Shown here piece after piece: positions 1 to 8,300 of a stretch of DNA of 64,000 nucleotides. The notes beneath the pieces are model-generated. The model was given only the letters and a program-made list of their open reading frames with translations. It did not search any database and had not been told where the DNA came from. Both the position numbers and the translations under genes were made by a program. Source of the DNA: Bog-257 sp963834135 (GTDB lineage Bacteria; Acidobacteriota; Terriglobia; Terriglobales; Acidobacteriaceae); the NCBI GenBank assembly GCA_963834135.1, contig CAWIAN010000008.1:248001-312000 (forward strand). Direction: 5' to 3'. Position 1 is the stretch's first letter, and each line of letters begins with the position of its first letter.

Positions 1-1
1 G

Positions 2-391
2 GAAGCGGGAATTGAATATCGCGGATATCTTCCAAGCTTGATGACTCCGCGCGCATACTCGCGAAGCGCGCTTTCCTTGCATGTTCCGCGACGTCAATAC
101 AGTAACGGGTTGAGTGGCATTCCTACCATCCGAGTTTTCGAAGCCCTGGCCTGCAGCGCAAGCCTCATCTGCGCTCCGTGGACGGATGTGGAGCAGCTAT
201 TTCGGCCGGGAGAGGATTACGTAGTCGTGAAATCGGGCGCTGAGATGACGGCAGAATTACAGCACCTGCTTCGAGACGATTCGGCGCGCCGGCAGATTGG
301 CGCGAACGGCAGGCAAACCATCCTGCAGCGACACACCTGCGCGCATCGAGCAGAGCAGCTGGTCGCAATCTGCGAGGAACTCAATCAATGA
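2..391 (+). CDS. CgeB-like glycosyltransferase, C-terminal part (5' end outside window)
   Basis: The open frame is already running at base 2 and ends at 391, so only the last ~129 residues are present. They contain the nucleotide-sugar-binding half typical of CgeB / group-1-like glycosyltransferases: a PTIRVFEALACSA segment, then the ICAPWTDVEQLFRPGEDYV block that in this family follows the acidic EA motif. The same block recurs in the next two genes, so this is the first of three tandem paralogues. The stop overlaps the next start (ATGA at 388-391), which suggests translational coupling. Sugar donor and acceptor cannot be told from sequence. Confidence 0.85.
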   Translation, partial: EAGIEYRGYLPSLMTPRAYSRSALSLHVPRRQYSNGLSGIPTIRVFEALACSASLICAPWTDVEQLFRPGEDYVVVKSGAEMTAELQHLLRDDSARRQIGANGRQTILQRHTCAHRAEQLVAICEELNQ

Positions 392-1497
392 AGCTATTTG
401 TATTTGGGTCAAGTTTGACGTCTTCCTATTGGAATGGGGCAGCAACCTACTATCGGGGCATCTATAAAAATCTGGCAGAACTAGGTTTTCAGATTACCTT
501 CGCGGAGCCGGACGCTTATGGGCGGCAACAGCATCGGGACAAGGAAGATTTCAGTTACGCGGAGATCATTGTTTATAACTCGCCGCGAGATATTCCTGCG
601 CTGATCGAGCGGGCTTGCGACGCTGATTTGGTGATCAAGCATAGCGGTGTCGGAGTCGACGATGCTTTGCTCGAAGAACGCGTGCTGGAATGTAAGTCGC
701 GCAATACCCAGGTAGCTTTCTGGGACGTTGATGCACCGGCGACTTTGGCTAGCGTCGAAGCCAATGTGTTGCATCCGTTTCGCGCGCTGATTCCGGAGTA
801 CGACTACGTCTTCACTTACGGTGGAGGACCGCCGGTGGTTGAGCATTATGAGAGGCTGGGCGCACGAGTTTGTCATCCGATCTATAACGCTCTCGACCCG
901 ACCAGCCATCATCCTGTCGCAGCCGATCCAGCGAAGAGGTGTGACCTGGTTTTTGTTGGCAATCGCTTGCCCGATCGCGAGAAGCGGGTCGAAGATTTCT
1001 TCCTGGCGGCGGCGGAGTTGGCGCCGGAGTTCAGCTTTGCTCTGGGCGGCGAAGGTTGGGGCGGGAAGCGATTTCCGGCGAACCTGCGCTGGCTCGGCCA
1101 TGTTGGAACCAACGAGCACAATGTCGTGAACTGCTCGGCGCGAATGGTGTTGAATCTCAATCGCGAATCAATGGCCAGCGTTGGATTCTCGCCTCCCACG
1201 CGGGTGTTCGAAGCGGCCGGGGCTGGCTCCTGCGTCATTACTGACGACTGGCAGGGCATCGATACGTTCTTTGAGCCGGGCTGCGAAATCCTGGTGGCGC
1301 GCAATGCCCGCGACATCGTTGATCTGTTGCGAACGGTGGACGTCGGGCTCGCCAAAGAGATGGGCGATGCGATGCGGAAGCGTGCCCTGCTGGAACATAC
1401 GTACTCCTTGCGAGCGCTCCACGTGAGGGAGATCCTGCGGCAATCCACTGGAGAGGTGCTGGCTTGGCGCAGCCGCGAGTTGCAGCAGCCAGCGTAG
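388..1497 (+). CDS. CgeB-like glycosyltransferase
   Basis: 369 residues with two Rossmann-like halves as in GT-B enzymes. The N-terminus (MKLFVFGSSLTSSYWNG) matches the opening of its downstream neighbour, and the C-terminal half carries PPTRVFEAAGAGSCVITDDW followed by an FFEPGCEILV block, the donor-site signature of the CgeB / Glyco_trans_1_2 families. The ATG overlaps the stop of the previous paralogue by 4 bp. No signal peptide or membrane segment is visible, so it is probably a cytoplasmic enzyme of glycan or glycoconjugate assembly. Family call is confident; substrate unknown. Confidence 0.85.
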   Translation: MKLFVFGSSLTSSYWNGAATYYRGIYKNLAELGFQITFAEPDAYGRQQHRDKEDFSYAEIIVYNSPRDIPALIERACDADLVIKHSGVGVDDALLEERVLECKSRNTQVAFWDVDAPATLASVEANVLHPFRALIPEYDYVFTYGGGPPVVEHYERLGARVCHPIYNALDPTSHHPVAADPAKRCDLVFVGNRLPDREKRVEDFFLAAAELAPEFSFALGGEGWGGKRFPANLRWLGHVGTNEHNVVNCSARMVLNLNRESMASVGFSPPTRVFEAAGAGSCVITDDWQGIDTFFEPGCEILVARNARDIVDLLRTVDVGLAKEMGDAMRKRALLEHTYSLRALHVREILRQSTGEVLAWRSRELQQPA

Positions 1498-1507
1498 AAA
1501 GCAGTAG

Positions 1508-1565
1508 CTAGTGGATAGTGGCCAGCAAAAATGCTGGCTCTATCTACTATCGACTGTCCACTATC
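1508..1565. repeat. REP-like palindromic repeat with nested hairpin
   Basis: Between two glycosyltransferase genes lies a nested palindrome: outer arms GATAGTGG (1514-1521) and CCACTATC (1558-1565), and an inner perfect hairpin GCCAGCA-AAAA-TGCTGGC (1521-1538). The unit CTAGTGGATAGTGG (1508-1521) reappears in inverted orientation at 6300-6312, also intergenic. It is probably a dispersed extragenic repeat. The right arm touches the ATG at 1566, so it may also affect translation of the next gene. Confidence 0.6.
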
Positions 1566-2702
1566 ATGAAGATCGTTGTCTTCGGATTATCGGTGACCTC
1601 CACCTGGGGCAATGGGCACGGAACTACCTTTCGTGCGCTTCTCAGCGCGCTGCATAAGCGTGGGCATCAGATTACGTTCTTCGAGAAAGATGTCGAGTGG
1701 TACGCCTCAAATCGCGACTTGCCACATCCGACGTTTTGCAATGTCCGGCTCTATCAAGATTGGAACGAGATTTTACCCCGCGTTCGACGTGAGCTGGGAG
1801 ACGCCGAGGTCGCCGTTGTCGGTTCCTACTTTCCCGATGGCATTCTCGCGCTCGACGAGATTGCGGGCGCCGATGTACCGGTCAAGAGCTTTTACGATAT
1901 CGACACCCCCATCACCATGGCGACGCTTCGCGAGCACGGGCGAGCGGACTATGTCGACGCCAGTCAGATTCCGCTGCTCGACATTTACTTCAGTTTCACG
2001 GGTGGTCCGATGCTACGCGAGATCGAATCGCGTTTCGGAGCGCGACGTGCCGTACCGCTTTATTGCTCGTTCGATCCGCAGGAGTACCGGCGTCTCGCTG
2101 TGAATGATAAGTTCGCGTGCGATTTGAGCTATATGGGCACGTACGCTCCGGATCGCCAGCCAAAGCTCGAAGAATTCTTATGCGCTCCGGCAAGGCGATT
2201 GCCGGAGCGGAACTTCATTGTGGCGGGACCACAGTATCCGGACACTTTACGCTGGCCGAACAATGTGGAGCACATTTCGCACCTTAGCCCGCTGTGGCAT
2301 CCGGCCTTCTATTCGTCTTCAAGATTCACGCTGAACGTAACGCGGCGGGACATGACGATGGCAGGCTACTCGCCTTCGGTGCGACTTTTTGAAGCGGCTG
2401 CTTGCGGCGCGACCATAATGTCCGACAACTGGCCTGGGCTCGACTGCTTCTTCACGCCTGGGAAAGAGATCCTCGTGCCGACCAGCGAGGACGACGTCAT
2501 ACGTTACCTGACGGAGTTTAGCGTCGAAGACTCGCGCCGGATCGGCGAGAACGCCCACGCACGTGTACTGGCTGAGCATACGAGTGCGCATCGGGCGCTC
2601 CAATTCGAACGAGAGGTGGAAAGCATTGTGTCCCATTCGCAAGCTGTAGTATCCGCTGCCCTCGATACATCGAATTATCTGAGCGGGTCGGCAGAAGAAT
2701 AA
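1566..2702 (+). CDS. CgeB-like glycosyltransferase
   Basis: 378 residues, third member of the tandem array. I start it at the ATG at 1566 (MKIVVFGLSVTSTWGNG), because the 16 extra in-frame codons upstream fall inside a palindromic repeat and this N-terminus aligns with that of the preceding paralogue. The C-terminal half has PSVRLFEAAACGATIMSDNW then FFTPGKEILVPTSEDDV, the donor-site block shared by all three. No clear Shine-Dalgarno sequence is visible because the repeat abuts the start. The array plus the GT4 and debranching genes downstream suggest a polysaccharide or glycoconjugate locus. Confidence 0.85.
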   Translation: MKIVVFGLSVTSTWGNGHGTTFRALLSALHKRGHQITFFEKDVEWYASNRDLPHPTFCNVRLYQDWNEILPRVRRELGDAEVAVVGSYFPDGILALDEIAGADVPVKSFYDIDTPITMATLREHGRADYVDASQIPLLDIYFSFTGGPMLREIESRFGARRAVPLYCSFDPQEYRRLAVNDKFACDLSYMGTYAPDRQPKLEEFLCAPARRLPERNFIVAGPQYPDTLRWPNNVEHISHLSPLWHPAFYSSSRFTLNVTRRDMTMAGYSPSVRLFEAAACGATIMSDNWPGLDCFFTPGKEILVPTSEDDVIRYLTEFSVEDSRRIGENAHARVLAEHTSAHRALQFEREVESIVSHSQAVVSAALDTSNYLSGSAEE

Positions 2703-2886
2703 ACGCCGCTAAACAGCGCGATTCAGAGCAGGTTTCAAGCGAGATCCCAGACCGGATTCTTTCCTTCCGCTGGCAAAAGTTCCTCTCATCCCTGCATCTA
2801 AACACTCAGTTGAGTAAGCTCTCCAAAATAGTCAGTACGAGAAGGTTATCTCCAACTATCAGTTTGTCTATCAAAAGGGTCCACGA

Positions 2887-3957
2887 ATGAGAGTTGCTCT
2901 GGTTTCTCCTCCTTTCCTGCCAGTTCCGCCTAAGAAATATGGTGGGACAGAACTGTTTATCGCGCAGCTGGCGGAAGGATTGCAGTGCTCAGGGATCGAT
3001 GTGGTCGTTTATTCCAACGGCGAGTCCACGGTCGGTGTCGAGAAACGGTGGTTGTACAAAAATCAGCGATGGCCGATCGAGGGAGAGGTGTTCGATAATC
3101 TCCAAGATTTTAACCACGCTTCCTGGGCAGTCTCCGATGCCGCGGCGGATTGCGACATCATTCACCTCAACAACGTTTCGGCACTAATGTTCACACGTTT
3201 CGTGCCGGACAGGAAATTCGTTTACACGATTCACCACGTTCACGAGCCGCAGCTCAGCGACTTGTACCACTTCTTTCCGCAGGTGGAGTATGTTTCCATC
3301 AGCGAATTTCAGCGCCAGCGCGAGGGCATGCCGCGCATGCAAACCATTCACCACGGTATTGATCTGGATGCTTATCCGCTGCAAAGCGGGAAGCAGGAAT
3401 ATTTGTCATTCCTGGGACGGATCGCTCCAATCAAGGGAACGCATCTGGCCATCGAGGTCGCCAAGAAGTCGGGGATGCCACTGAAGATCGCCGGTGAAGT
3501 GCAGCCCATTTTCCAGGATTATTTCGATACGCAGATCAAGCCGCACATTGACGGCAAGTTTATCGAGTATGTCGGCGAAGCCGATCTTGCCGCCAAGAAT
3601 GAGCTGTTGGGCCACTCCATGGCCATGCTGTTTCCCATCCAGTGGGACGAGCCTTTCGGATTAGTCATGATTGAAGCAATGGCGTGCGGTACTCCGGTGC
3701 TCGCATTTCCGGGTGGAGCCGTCGGCGAGGTCGTCCGCGACAATATTTCCGGCCTCCTGTGTCAGTCGGTAGACGAGATGGCACGGCGAGTGAGGGATTT
3801 ACCGGGGACGTTCAGCCCGTCGAACGTGCGTCAATATTGCCAGCAGTATTTCTCGGTCGAAAGAATGGTGGCAGACTATGTCGCGCTGTACCAGAGAATT
3901 ATTGATGAGGACAGTCCGTTACAGCAATCGACCAGCCGAATCACCATGGTAGCGTAG
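2887..3957 (+). CDS. GT4-family glycosyltransferase
   Basis: 356 residues, GT-B fold. The N-terminus shows the GT4 acceptor-side pattern (MRVALVSPPFLPVPPKKYGG then TELFIAQLAEGL). The C-terminal half has FLGRIAPIKGTHLAIEVAKK and the donor-binding block EPFGLVMIEAMACGTPVLAF, containing the EPFGL...E acidic pair of retaining GT4 enzymes. Full length for the family. It follows the CgeB array by 184 bp and precedes the debranching enzyme by 18 bp, so it is probably co-transcribed with the latter. Alpha-glucan or trehalose-like glycosylation is possible from context, but that is inference. Confidence 0.9.
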   Translation: MRVALVSPPFLPVPPKKYGGTELFIAQLAEGLQCSGIDVVVYSNGESTVGVEKRWLYKNQRWPIEGEVFDNLQDFNHASWAVSDAAADCDIIHLNNVSALMFTRFVPDRKFVYTIHHVHEPQLSDLYHFFPQVEYVSISEFQRQREGMPRMQTIHHGIDLDAYPLQSGKQEYLSFLGRIAPIKGTHLAIEVAKKSGMPLKIAGEVQPIFQDYFDTQIKPHIDGKFIEYVGEADLAAKNELLGHSMAMLFPIQWDEPFGLVMIEAMACGTPVLAFPGGAVGEVVRDNISGLLCQSVDEMARRVRDLPGTFSPSNVRQYCQQYFSVERMVADYVALYQRIIDEDSPLQQSTSRITMVA

Positions 3958-3975
3958 GAGGCTGCTCACGCAGGC

Positions 3976-6189
3976 ATGAGCTCGCACCTGACAATTCCTT
4001 ATGACGATTTGATCGAGATTCCATCGCCGCATGTTGAGCCGCGGCTCGCATTTCAGACCATCGAGCCGCGCAAGGTCGACAACCTAACGCTAATTGACGG
4101 CAAGACATTTAGCGCAACCAGCGTGTCCGGCGATATCTATCCGCCGGGCTCGCCGGATGTCGGATTCTTCCATGACGATACGCGCTTCCTCAGTCAACTG
4201 GAGCTGAGGATTGGCGGCCATCGCACCGTAGTGCTTTCCTCGGCTACGGAAAAAACATTCTCCGCCCAAATCGAGCTGACCACCGGCAATATCACGCTAC
4301 GCGACTCGTTCGACCTTCCCGAAAACACAGTCCATATCCGCCGCGAACAGCTGCTCTCTTCAGAGATATTTTTCGATCGCATGACCTTCGAGAATTTCAA
4401 TCTCACTCCAGTGGACTTCACGGTGGAGATGCTGCTCGACGCAGATTTCGTCGATGTATTTCAGGTACGCGGCGTAGCACGTCAGAAACATGGCCAGTAT
4501 TACAAGCCCGTGGTCACCGATAATGGCATCGCGTTTTATTATCGTGGCCTGGACGGCGTGATGCGCGAGACAATGATCAAGGTTTCGCCCAAGCCAACCG
4601 ACATCAAGGAACGCACGATTCGCTGGGAGCTGCGTCTGGAGCCTCTGAAGCGCGTCGAACTCGATCTGAATGTCACTCCGCTGGTGGAAGGCCGTAAATC
4701 GCGCGCCCAGATCTACGAGATGGACCATCAGCTTCGTCAGCGGCGAGCGAATTTCGCGCGTTGGGAATCAGCCTCCACAAACTTCCAGACCGACAACGAC
4801 GTTCTCGATGCTTTGCTGAAGACTGGGGTCGGCGACTTCCACGCATTGCAGATTCCGGACGGCGAGGAACACATCATAGCTGCCGGCATTCCGTGGTTCG
4901 CAACCATTTTTGGCCGAGACTCCATCATTGCGGCATATCAGTCTCTGTCCTTGAATCCGCAGTTGGCCGTCGACACCCTGCGTGTGCTGGCGCGATACCA
5001 GGGAAAGGAATATAACGACTGGCGCGACGAAGAGCCGGGTAAGATTCTGCACGAGTATCGCGACGGCGAGATGACCCGCGACGGCGAGATGCCCTTCGGG
5101 CCGTATTACGGTTCGATTGACGCGACCCCGCTCTTCCTGATTCTGCTGGGTGAAACTTTTAACTGGACGGCCGATGAACAATTGGTCGAAGAGCTGCTCC
5201 CCAATGCTTATGCGGCTCTGGAGTGGATCGATAAGTATGGCGATTTGGATGACGACGGCTTCGTCGAGTATCAGCGGCGTTCGCCGAAGGGCTTGATCAA
5301 CCAGGGATGGAAGGACTCTTGGGATGCCAACATGCATCGCGACGGATCGGTTGCCAAGACGCCAATCGCGCTTTGCGAGGTGCAAGGCTATGTCTACGAC
5401 GCGAAGTACCGGATGTCGTCGCTGCTGCGAGCGTTCGGCGACATCAAGACGGCGGATCGTCTGAAGCGTGAGTCAACAGAGCTGGCAAAACGATTTGACC
5501 GCGCTTTCTGGGTGCCGAGCCGGGGTTTTTACGCCATGGCGCTCGATGCCGAGAAGAGACCCCTGGAAGTGATCTCGTCGAACCCTGGTCATTTGCTATT
5601 TACGCGGATCATCAACCGGGAACGCGCGCGCGTGGTTTCAAACCGCCTGATGCGCGATGACATGTTCAGCGGCTGGGGCTGGCGCACCATGTCGCAGGAA
5701 GAGCGCGTGTTTAATCCGCTCAGTTATCACCGTGGGTCGGTGTGGCCCCATGACAATTCCATCATCGCGCACGGTATGGCAGTGAATGACATGCGCGATG
5801 GCGCTTTGCGCATTCTCACATCGCTCTATCAGGCAGCCTCGAACTTCCGCGACTACCGGTTGCCGGAACTGTTTTGCGGGGTGCAGCGTCGCGAGTATGA
5901 CGAGCCGGTGCACTATCCCGTGTCGTGCTCACCGCAGGCGTGGGCGTCGGGTGCAATGTTCCTGATCCTATGCTCGGTGCTGGGCATTCATCCGAGCGCG
6001 CCGCGCAAGGAACTCAACATCGTCAATCCTCAGCTGCCGGATTGGCTCGATCATCTGCACATTCGCAATCTGCGCATTGGCGCCAGCCGCGTCGGACTCG
6101 ACTTCAGCCGCCGTGGCGACCGCACCTTCTGTAACGTAGTGGATGTGGAGGGCGAGAAGCTGCTGGTGAATGTGGCGTTCAAAAAATAG
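3976..6189 (+). CDS. glycogen-debranching-type amylo-alpha-1,6-glucosidase
   Basis: 737 residues. The N-terminal ~250 residues are a beta-rich domain typical of bacterial debranching enzymes (GDE_N type, with DVGFFHDDTRFLSQLELRIG). The rest is an (alpha/alpha)6 barrel: IPWFATIFGRDSIIAAYQSL near residue 305, GWKDSWDANMHRDGS near 442 and YHRGSVWPHDNSIIA near 587. These are the conserved barrel loops that hold the acidic catalytic residues in this GH family. Cytoplasmic. Expected to hydrolyse alpha-1,6 branches in glycogen-like glucans, or related oligosaccharides, since the family is broad. It is the last gene before a terminator hairpin. Confidence 0.88.
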   Translation: MSSHLTIPYDDLIEIPSPHVEPRLAFQTIEPRKVDNLTLIDGKTFSATSVSGDIYPPGSPDVGFFHDDTRFLSQLELRIGGHRTVVLSSATEKTFSAQIELTTGNITLRDSFDLPENTVHIRREQLLSSEIFFDRMTFENFNLTPVDFTVEMLLDADFVDVFQVRGVARQKHGQYYKPVVTDNGIAFYYRGLDGVMRETMIKVSPKPTDIKERTIRWELRLEPLKRVELDLNVTPLVEGRKSRAQIYEMDHQLRQRRANFARWESASTNFQTDNDVLDALLKTGVGDFHALQIPDGEEHIIAAGIPWFATIFGRDSIIAAYQSLSLNPQLAVDTLRVLARYQGKEYNDWRDEEPGKILHEYRDGEMTRDGEMPFGPYYGSIDATPLFLILLGETFNWTADEQLVEELLPNAYAALEWIDKYGDLDDDGFVEYQRRSPKGLINQGWKDSWDANMHRDGSVAKTPIALCEVQGYVYDAKYRMSSLLRAFGDIKTADRLKRESTELAKRFDRAFWVPSRGFYAMALDAEKRPLEVISSNPGHLLFTRIINRERARVVSNRLMRDDMFSGWGWRTMSQEERVFNPLSYHRGSVWPHDNSIIAHGMAVNDMRDGALRILTSLYQAASNFRDYRLPELFCGVQRREYDEPVHYPVSCSPQAWASGAMFLILCSVLGIHPSAPRKELNIVNPQLPDWLDHLHIRNLRIGASRVGLDFSRRGDRTFCNVVDVEGEKLLVNVAFKK

Positions 6190-6222
6190 CCATCGGCTAT
6201 CAGCCGTTGGCTCTCAGCTGAC
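6189..6222. repeat. short imperfect repeat tract after debranching gene
   Basis: A tract of degenerate units (GCCATCGGCTATCAGC followed by CGTTGGCTCTCAGC) starts right at the stop codon of the debranching gene. The units resemble each other but are not exact copies. No coding potential. It looks like a low-complexity extragenic repeat, and its function is unknown. Confidence 0.35.
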
Positions 6223-6260
6223 GCAAATGAGTTGTGGCATTGACGGAGCAAGGAGACGCT

Positions 6261-6283
6261 GGCCCGGCTCTCCGGGCCTTTCT
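6261..6283 (+). terminator. rho-independent terminator of the glycan locus
   Basis: Perfect 7-bp GC stem GGCCCGG / CCGGGCC (6261-6267 and 6272-6278) with a CTCT loop, followed by TTTCT. It lies 70 bp after the debranching-enzyme stop and before the CDGSH gene, so it probably separates the two transcripts. Confidence 0.65.
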
Positions 6284-6294
6284 ATCCACCATTC

Positions 6295-6313
6295 ACTAGC
6301 CACTATCCACTAC
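6295..6313. repeat. second copy of the TAGTGGATAGTGG repeat (inverted)
   Basis: CCACTATCCACTA at 6300-6312 is the exact reverse complement of TAGTGGATAGTGG found at 1509-1521, here lying in the leader of the CDGSH gene. Two inverted copies in 5 kb, both intergenic, suggest a dispersed extragenic repeat family. Confidence 0.5.
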
Positions 6314-6356
6314 AATGATCGAACGGCGCGTCGGCGCCGAACGCTTTGGAGGATCA

Positions 6357-6620
6357 ATGGCGCAAGTTAAAATCACAGTCCGCAACAACGGGCCGTTCCG
6401 GGTGGAAGCTCCCGAAGGATCGGTTGAGTTGGTGGACGCAGACGGCAATCCATATGACCTGACCGGCAAAACTGCCTTTTCTCTTTGCCGTTGCGGTGGC
6501 TCGACCAACAAGCCCTTCTGCGACGGCACGCATTCGCGCATAGGGTTTCAGGGTGCGGAGAAGGCCGTGGCCGAGGTGCAGAAGCAGGAGACGCCAGGGC
6601 AGGAACCACCGAAAGGGTGA
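6357..6620 (+). CDS. CDGSH-type iron-sulfur protein
   Basis: 87 residues. The motif CRCGGSTNKPFCDGTH fits the C-x-C-x2-(S/T)-x3-P-x-C-D-G-(S/T)-H pattern: Cys44, Cys46, Cys55 and His59 would bind a [2Fe-2S] cluster. I start at 6357 because TTTGGAGGA lies 4 nt upstream; the 14 in-frame codons before it come from the repeat-bearing leader. CDGSH proteins act in electron transfer or Fe-S/redox sensing; the specific role here is unknown. Monocistronic, facing the citrate-lyase operon across a shared bidirectional terminator. Confidence 0.9.
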   Translation: MAQVKITVRNNGPFRVEAPEGSVELVDADGNPYDLTGKTAFSLCRCGGSTNKPFCDGTHSRIGFQGAEKAVAEVQKQETPGQEPPKG

Positions 6621-6641
6621 CGTTGTCCAATTGCAAAAGCT

Positions 6642-6669
6642 AAGCCGGGCTTTAGTAGCCCGGCTTTTC
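6642..6669. terminator. bidirectional terminator between CDGSH gene and citF
   Basis: Perfect 9-bp stem AGCCGGGCT / AGCCCGGCT (6643-6651 and 6657-6665) with a TTAGT loop, TTTTCTT to the right and AAAAGCTT-like A-rich sequence to the left. It can terminate the + strand CDGSH transcript and the - strand tricarboxylate operon, which converge here. Confidence 0.8.
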
Positions 6670-8298
6670 TTATTTTCTGTGCTCGGGTACCTGTTCGCCG
6701 CTGCCAACCTTAGCCGCATACGAATTGTCGTCTGCCACCTGCCAGACCGTGTCGATCACGGTTCCGTCCACCCACTTCACGACGGCGACGGGATTGTCGA
6801 GCAGGCGAGGCTTGGCTGGCTTGCCGCCGCAGATATTCTCGACCTCTGCTTTGATTTCCTCGATCGACCGGATGGGGAGGCCCTTACCTTTGACGGCATC
6901 GAGAAGATCGCGACGTTTGGGGTTGATGGCGATGCCACGCTCGGTGACGATGACGTCGATCAACTCGCCCGGCCCGCAGACGGTGGTCACTTGGTCAACG
7001 ATTACGGGGATTCGATCGCGGAATGACGGCACGGCGAGGATCGTGCAGCCGGCAAAGAGGCAGTTCTGCCAGCCTCCGATGCCATGTAGCAGGCGCCCGT
7101 CGGAGTGCGTTACCACGTTGGCGTTGAAGTTCGCGTCAACCTCGGTCGCACCCAGCACGCAGACATCGACCATCGAGGCGAAATTGCCTTTGCCGTGAAA
7201 ATTGTAGGAGGTGAATGGGCTGGTCGGCACGTGCCTCGGGTCGCTCGCGATCGAGCGCACCGCATCAAGGTCGAAGGTCTGTCCGTCGAGGATGTAACCG
7301 ATGAGACCTTCCTGAAGAAGATCGACCAGGTACTTCGTCGATCCGCCGCGCACGAAGCCGGCCTTCACATTCGCCTGCTTCATCATGCGCGCGAGATAGT
7401 CGACGAAGGCAAGAGCAATGCCGCCTGCGCCCGCCTGAAACGAAAAGCCCTCCCGCATGATTCCGCTGTCGCGTACGAATCGGGCAACCAGTTCGGCGAT
7501 GCGCAGGCGGTCGGGACTGCGCGTGATCTGTGTAGTGCCGCTGACGATCTTCGAAGGGTCACCAATCGAATTTACCTGGACAACGTAGTCGACGTTGTTG
7601 CCCTGAATCTGCCAGGGAACACAAGGGAAGGGAACCAGATTGTCGGTGACGACGATGACGCGGTCCGCATAAACGGAGTCGGCGAGCGCAAAGCCCAACG
7701 ACCCGCAGGCCGAGGGGCCGTGCGATCCGTTGGCGTTACCGAAATAATCGGCGGTGGGCGCGGCGATTACGGCGATGTCGATGCGAACTTCGCCGTCCTG
7801 TACCGCCTGCCAGCGGCCGCCGTGGGAGCGCAGCACTCCGAGTCCGCGCATATGACCGTGCGAACAGTAATCGCCGAGCGGGCCATTCATGCTGCCTTCG
7901 ATGTGGTGTACGGCGCCGGAGTTCATCAGGTCGATGACCGGTTCGTGGCAGGGAAACGACGCGCTGGGGAACCAGACGAGGTCTCTGGCGCCCATACGGG
8001 AAGCAGTTTGGAGCGCTGTCAGGGCAAGGCGATCGCCGTTGCGCAGATGGTGATGGCTGCTGATGGTCATGCCATCGCGCAGCCCGCAAAGCCGCAGCGC
8101 CGTTTCAAGGTCAGGCACGCGCTTGTCGCCGTTGGCGGGGTAATCGCTGTTCGTACGGATAGGCGGCCCGGCTTTTCTGCCAGCCGGCTTGCAGGCGTCG
8201 ACGCCCTGGTAGGGCACCCCTTCGCGGCCGTTGATGTTGTTCGGGACGCGGCGACCGATCGCATTGGTAATCAATTCAGTTTCTACTGCTGCGCCCAT
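6670..8298 (-). CDS. citF: citrate lyase alpha subunit (CitF-like, acyl-ACP:citrate transferase)
   Basis: 542 residues, usual CitF length. The start MGAAVETELITNAIGRRVPN and the glycine-rich CoA-transferase-type segments (FSFQAGAGGIALAFVDYL, GGSTKYLVDLLQEGLIGYIL, LHGIGGWQNCLFAGC) are those of CitF. The known role is exchange of the acetyl group on the acyl-carrier CitD for the citrate-type substrate. I start at ATG 8298: it has AGGAG 7 nt upstream and lies 2 nt past the citDE stop, whereas the 2-codon-longer reading uses TTG. Last gene of the operon. The substrate could be citrate, citramalate or a homologue. Confidence 0.88.
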   Translation of the reverse strand: MGAAVETELITNAIGRRVPNNINGREGVPYQGVDACKPAGRKAGPPIRTNSDYPANGDKRVPDLETALRLCGLRDGMTISSHHHLRNGDRLALTALQTASRMGARDLVWFPSASFPCHEPVIDLMNSGAVHHIEGSMNGPLGDYCSHGHMRGLGVLRSHGGRWQAVQDGEVRIDIAVIAAPTADYFGNANGSHGPSACGSLGFALADSVYADRVIVVTDNLVPFPCVPWQIQGNNVDYVVQVNSIGDPSKIVSGTTQITRSPDRLRIAELVARFVRDSGIMREGFSFQAGAGGIALAFVDYLARMMKQANVKAGFVRGGSTKYLVDLLQEGLIGYILDGQTFDLDAVRSIASDPRHVPTSPFTSYNFHGKGNFASMVDVCVLGATEVDANFNANVVTHSDGRLLHGIGGWQNCLFAGCTILAVPSFRDRIPVIVDQVTTVCGPGELIDVIVTERGIAINPKRRDLLDAVKGKGLPIRSIEEIKAEVENICGGKPAKPRLLDNPVAVVKWVDGTVIDTVWQVADDNSYAAKVGSGEQVPEHRK

Positions 8299-8300
8299 CC

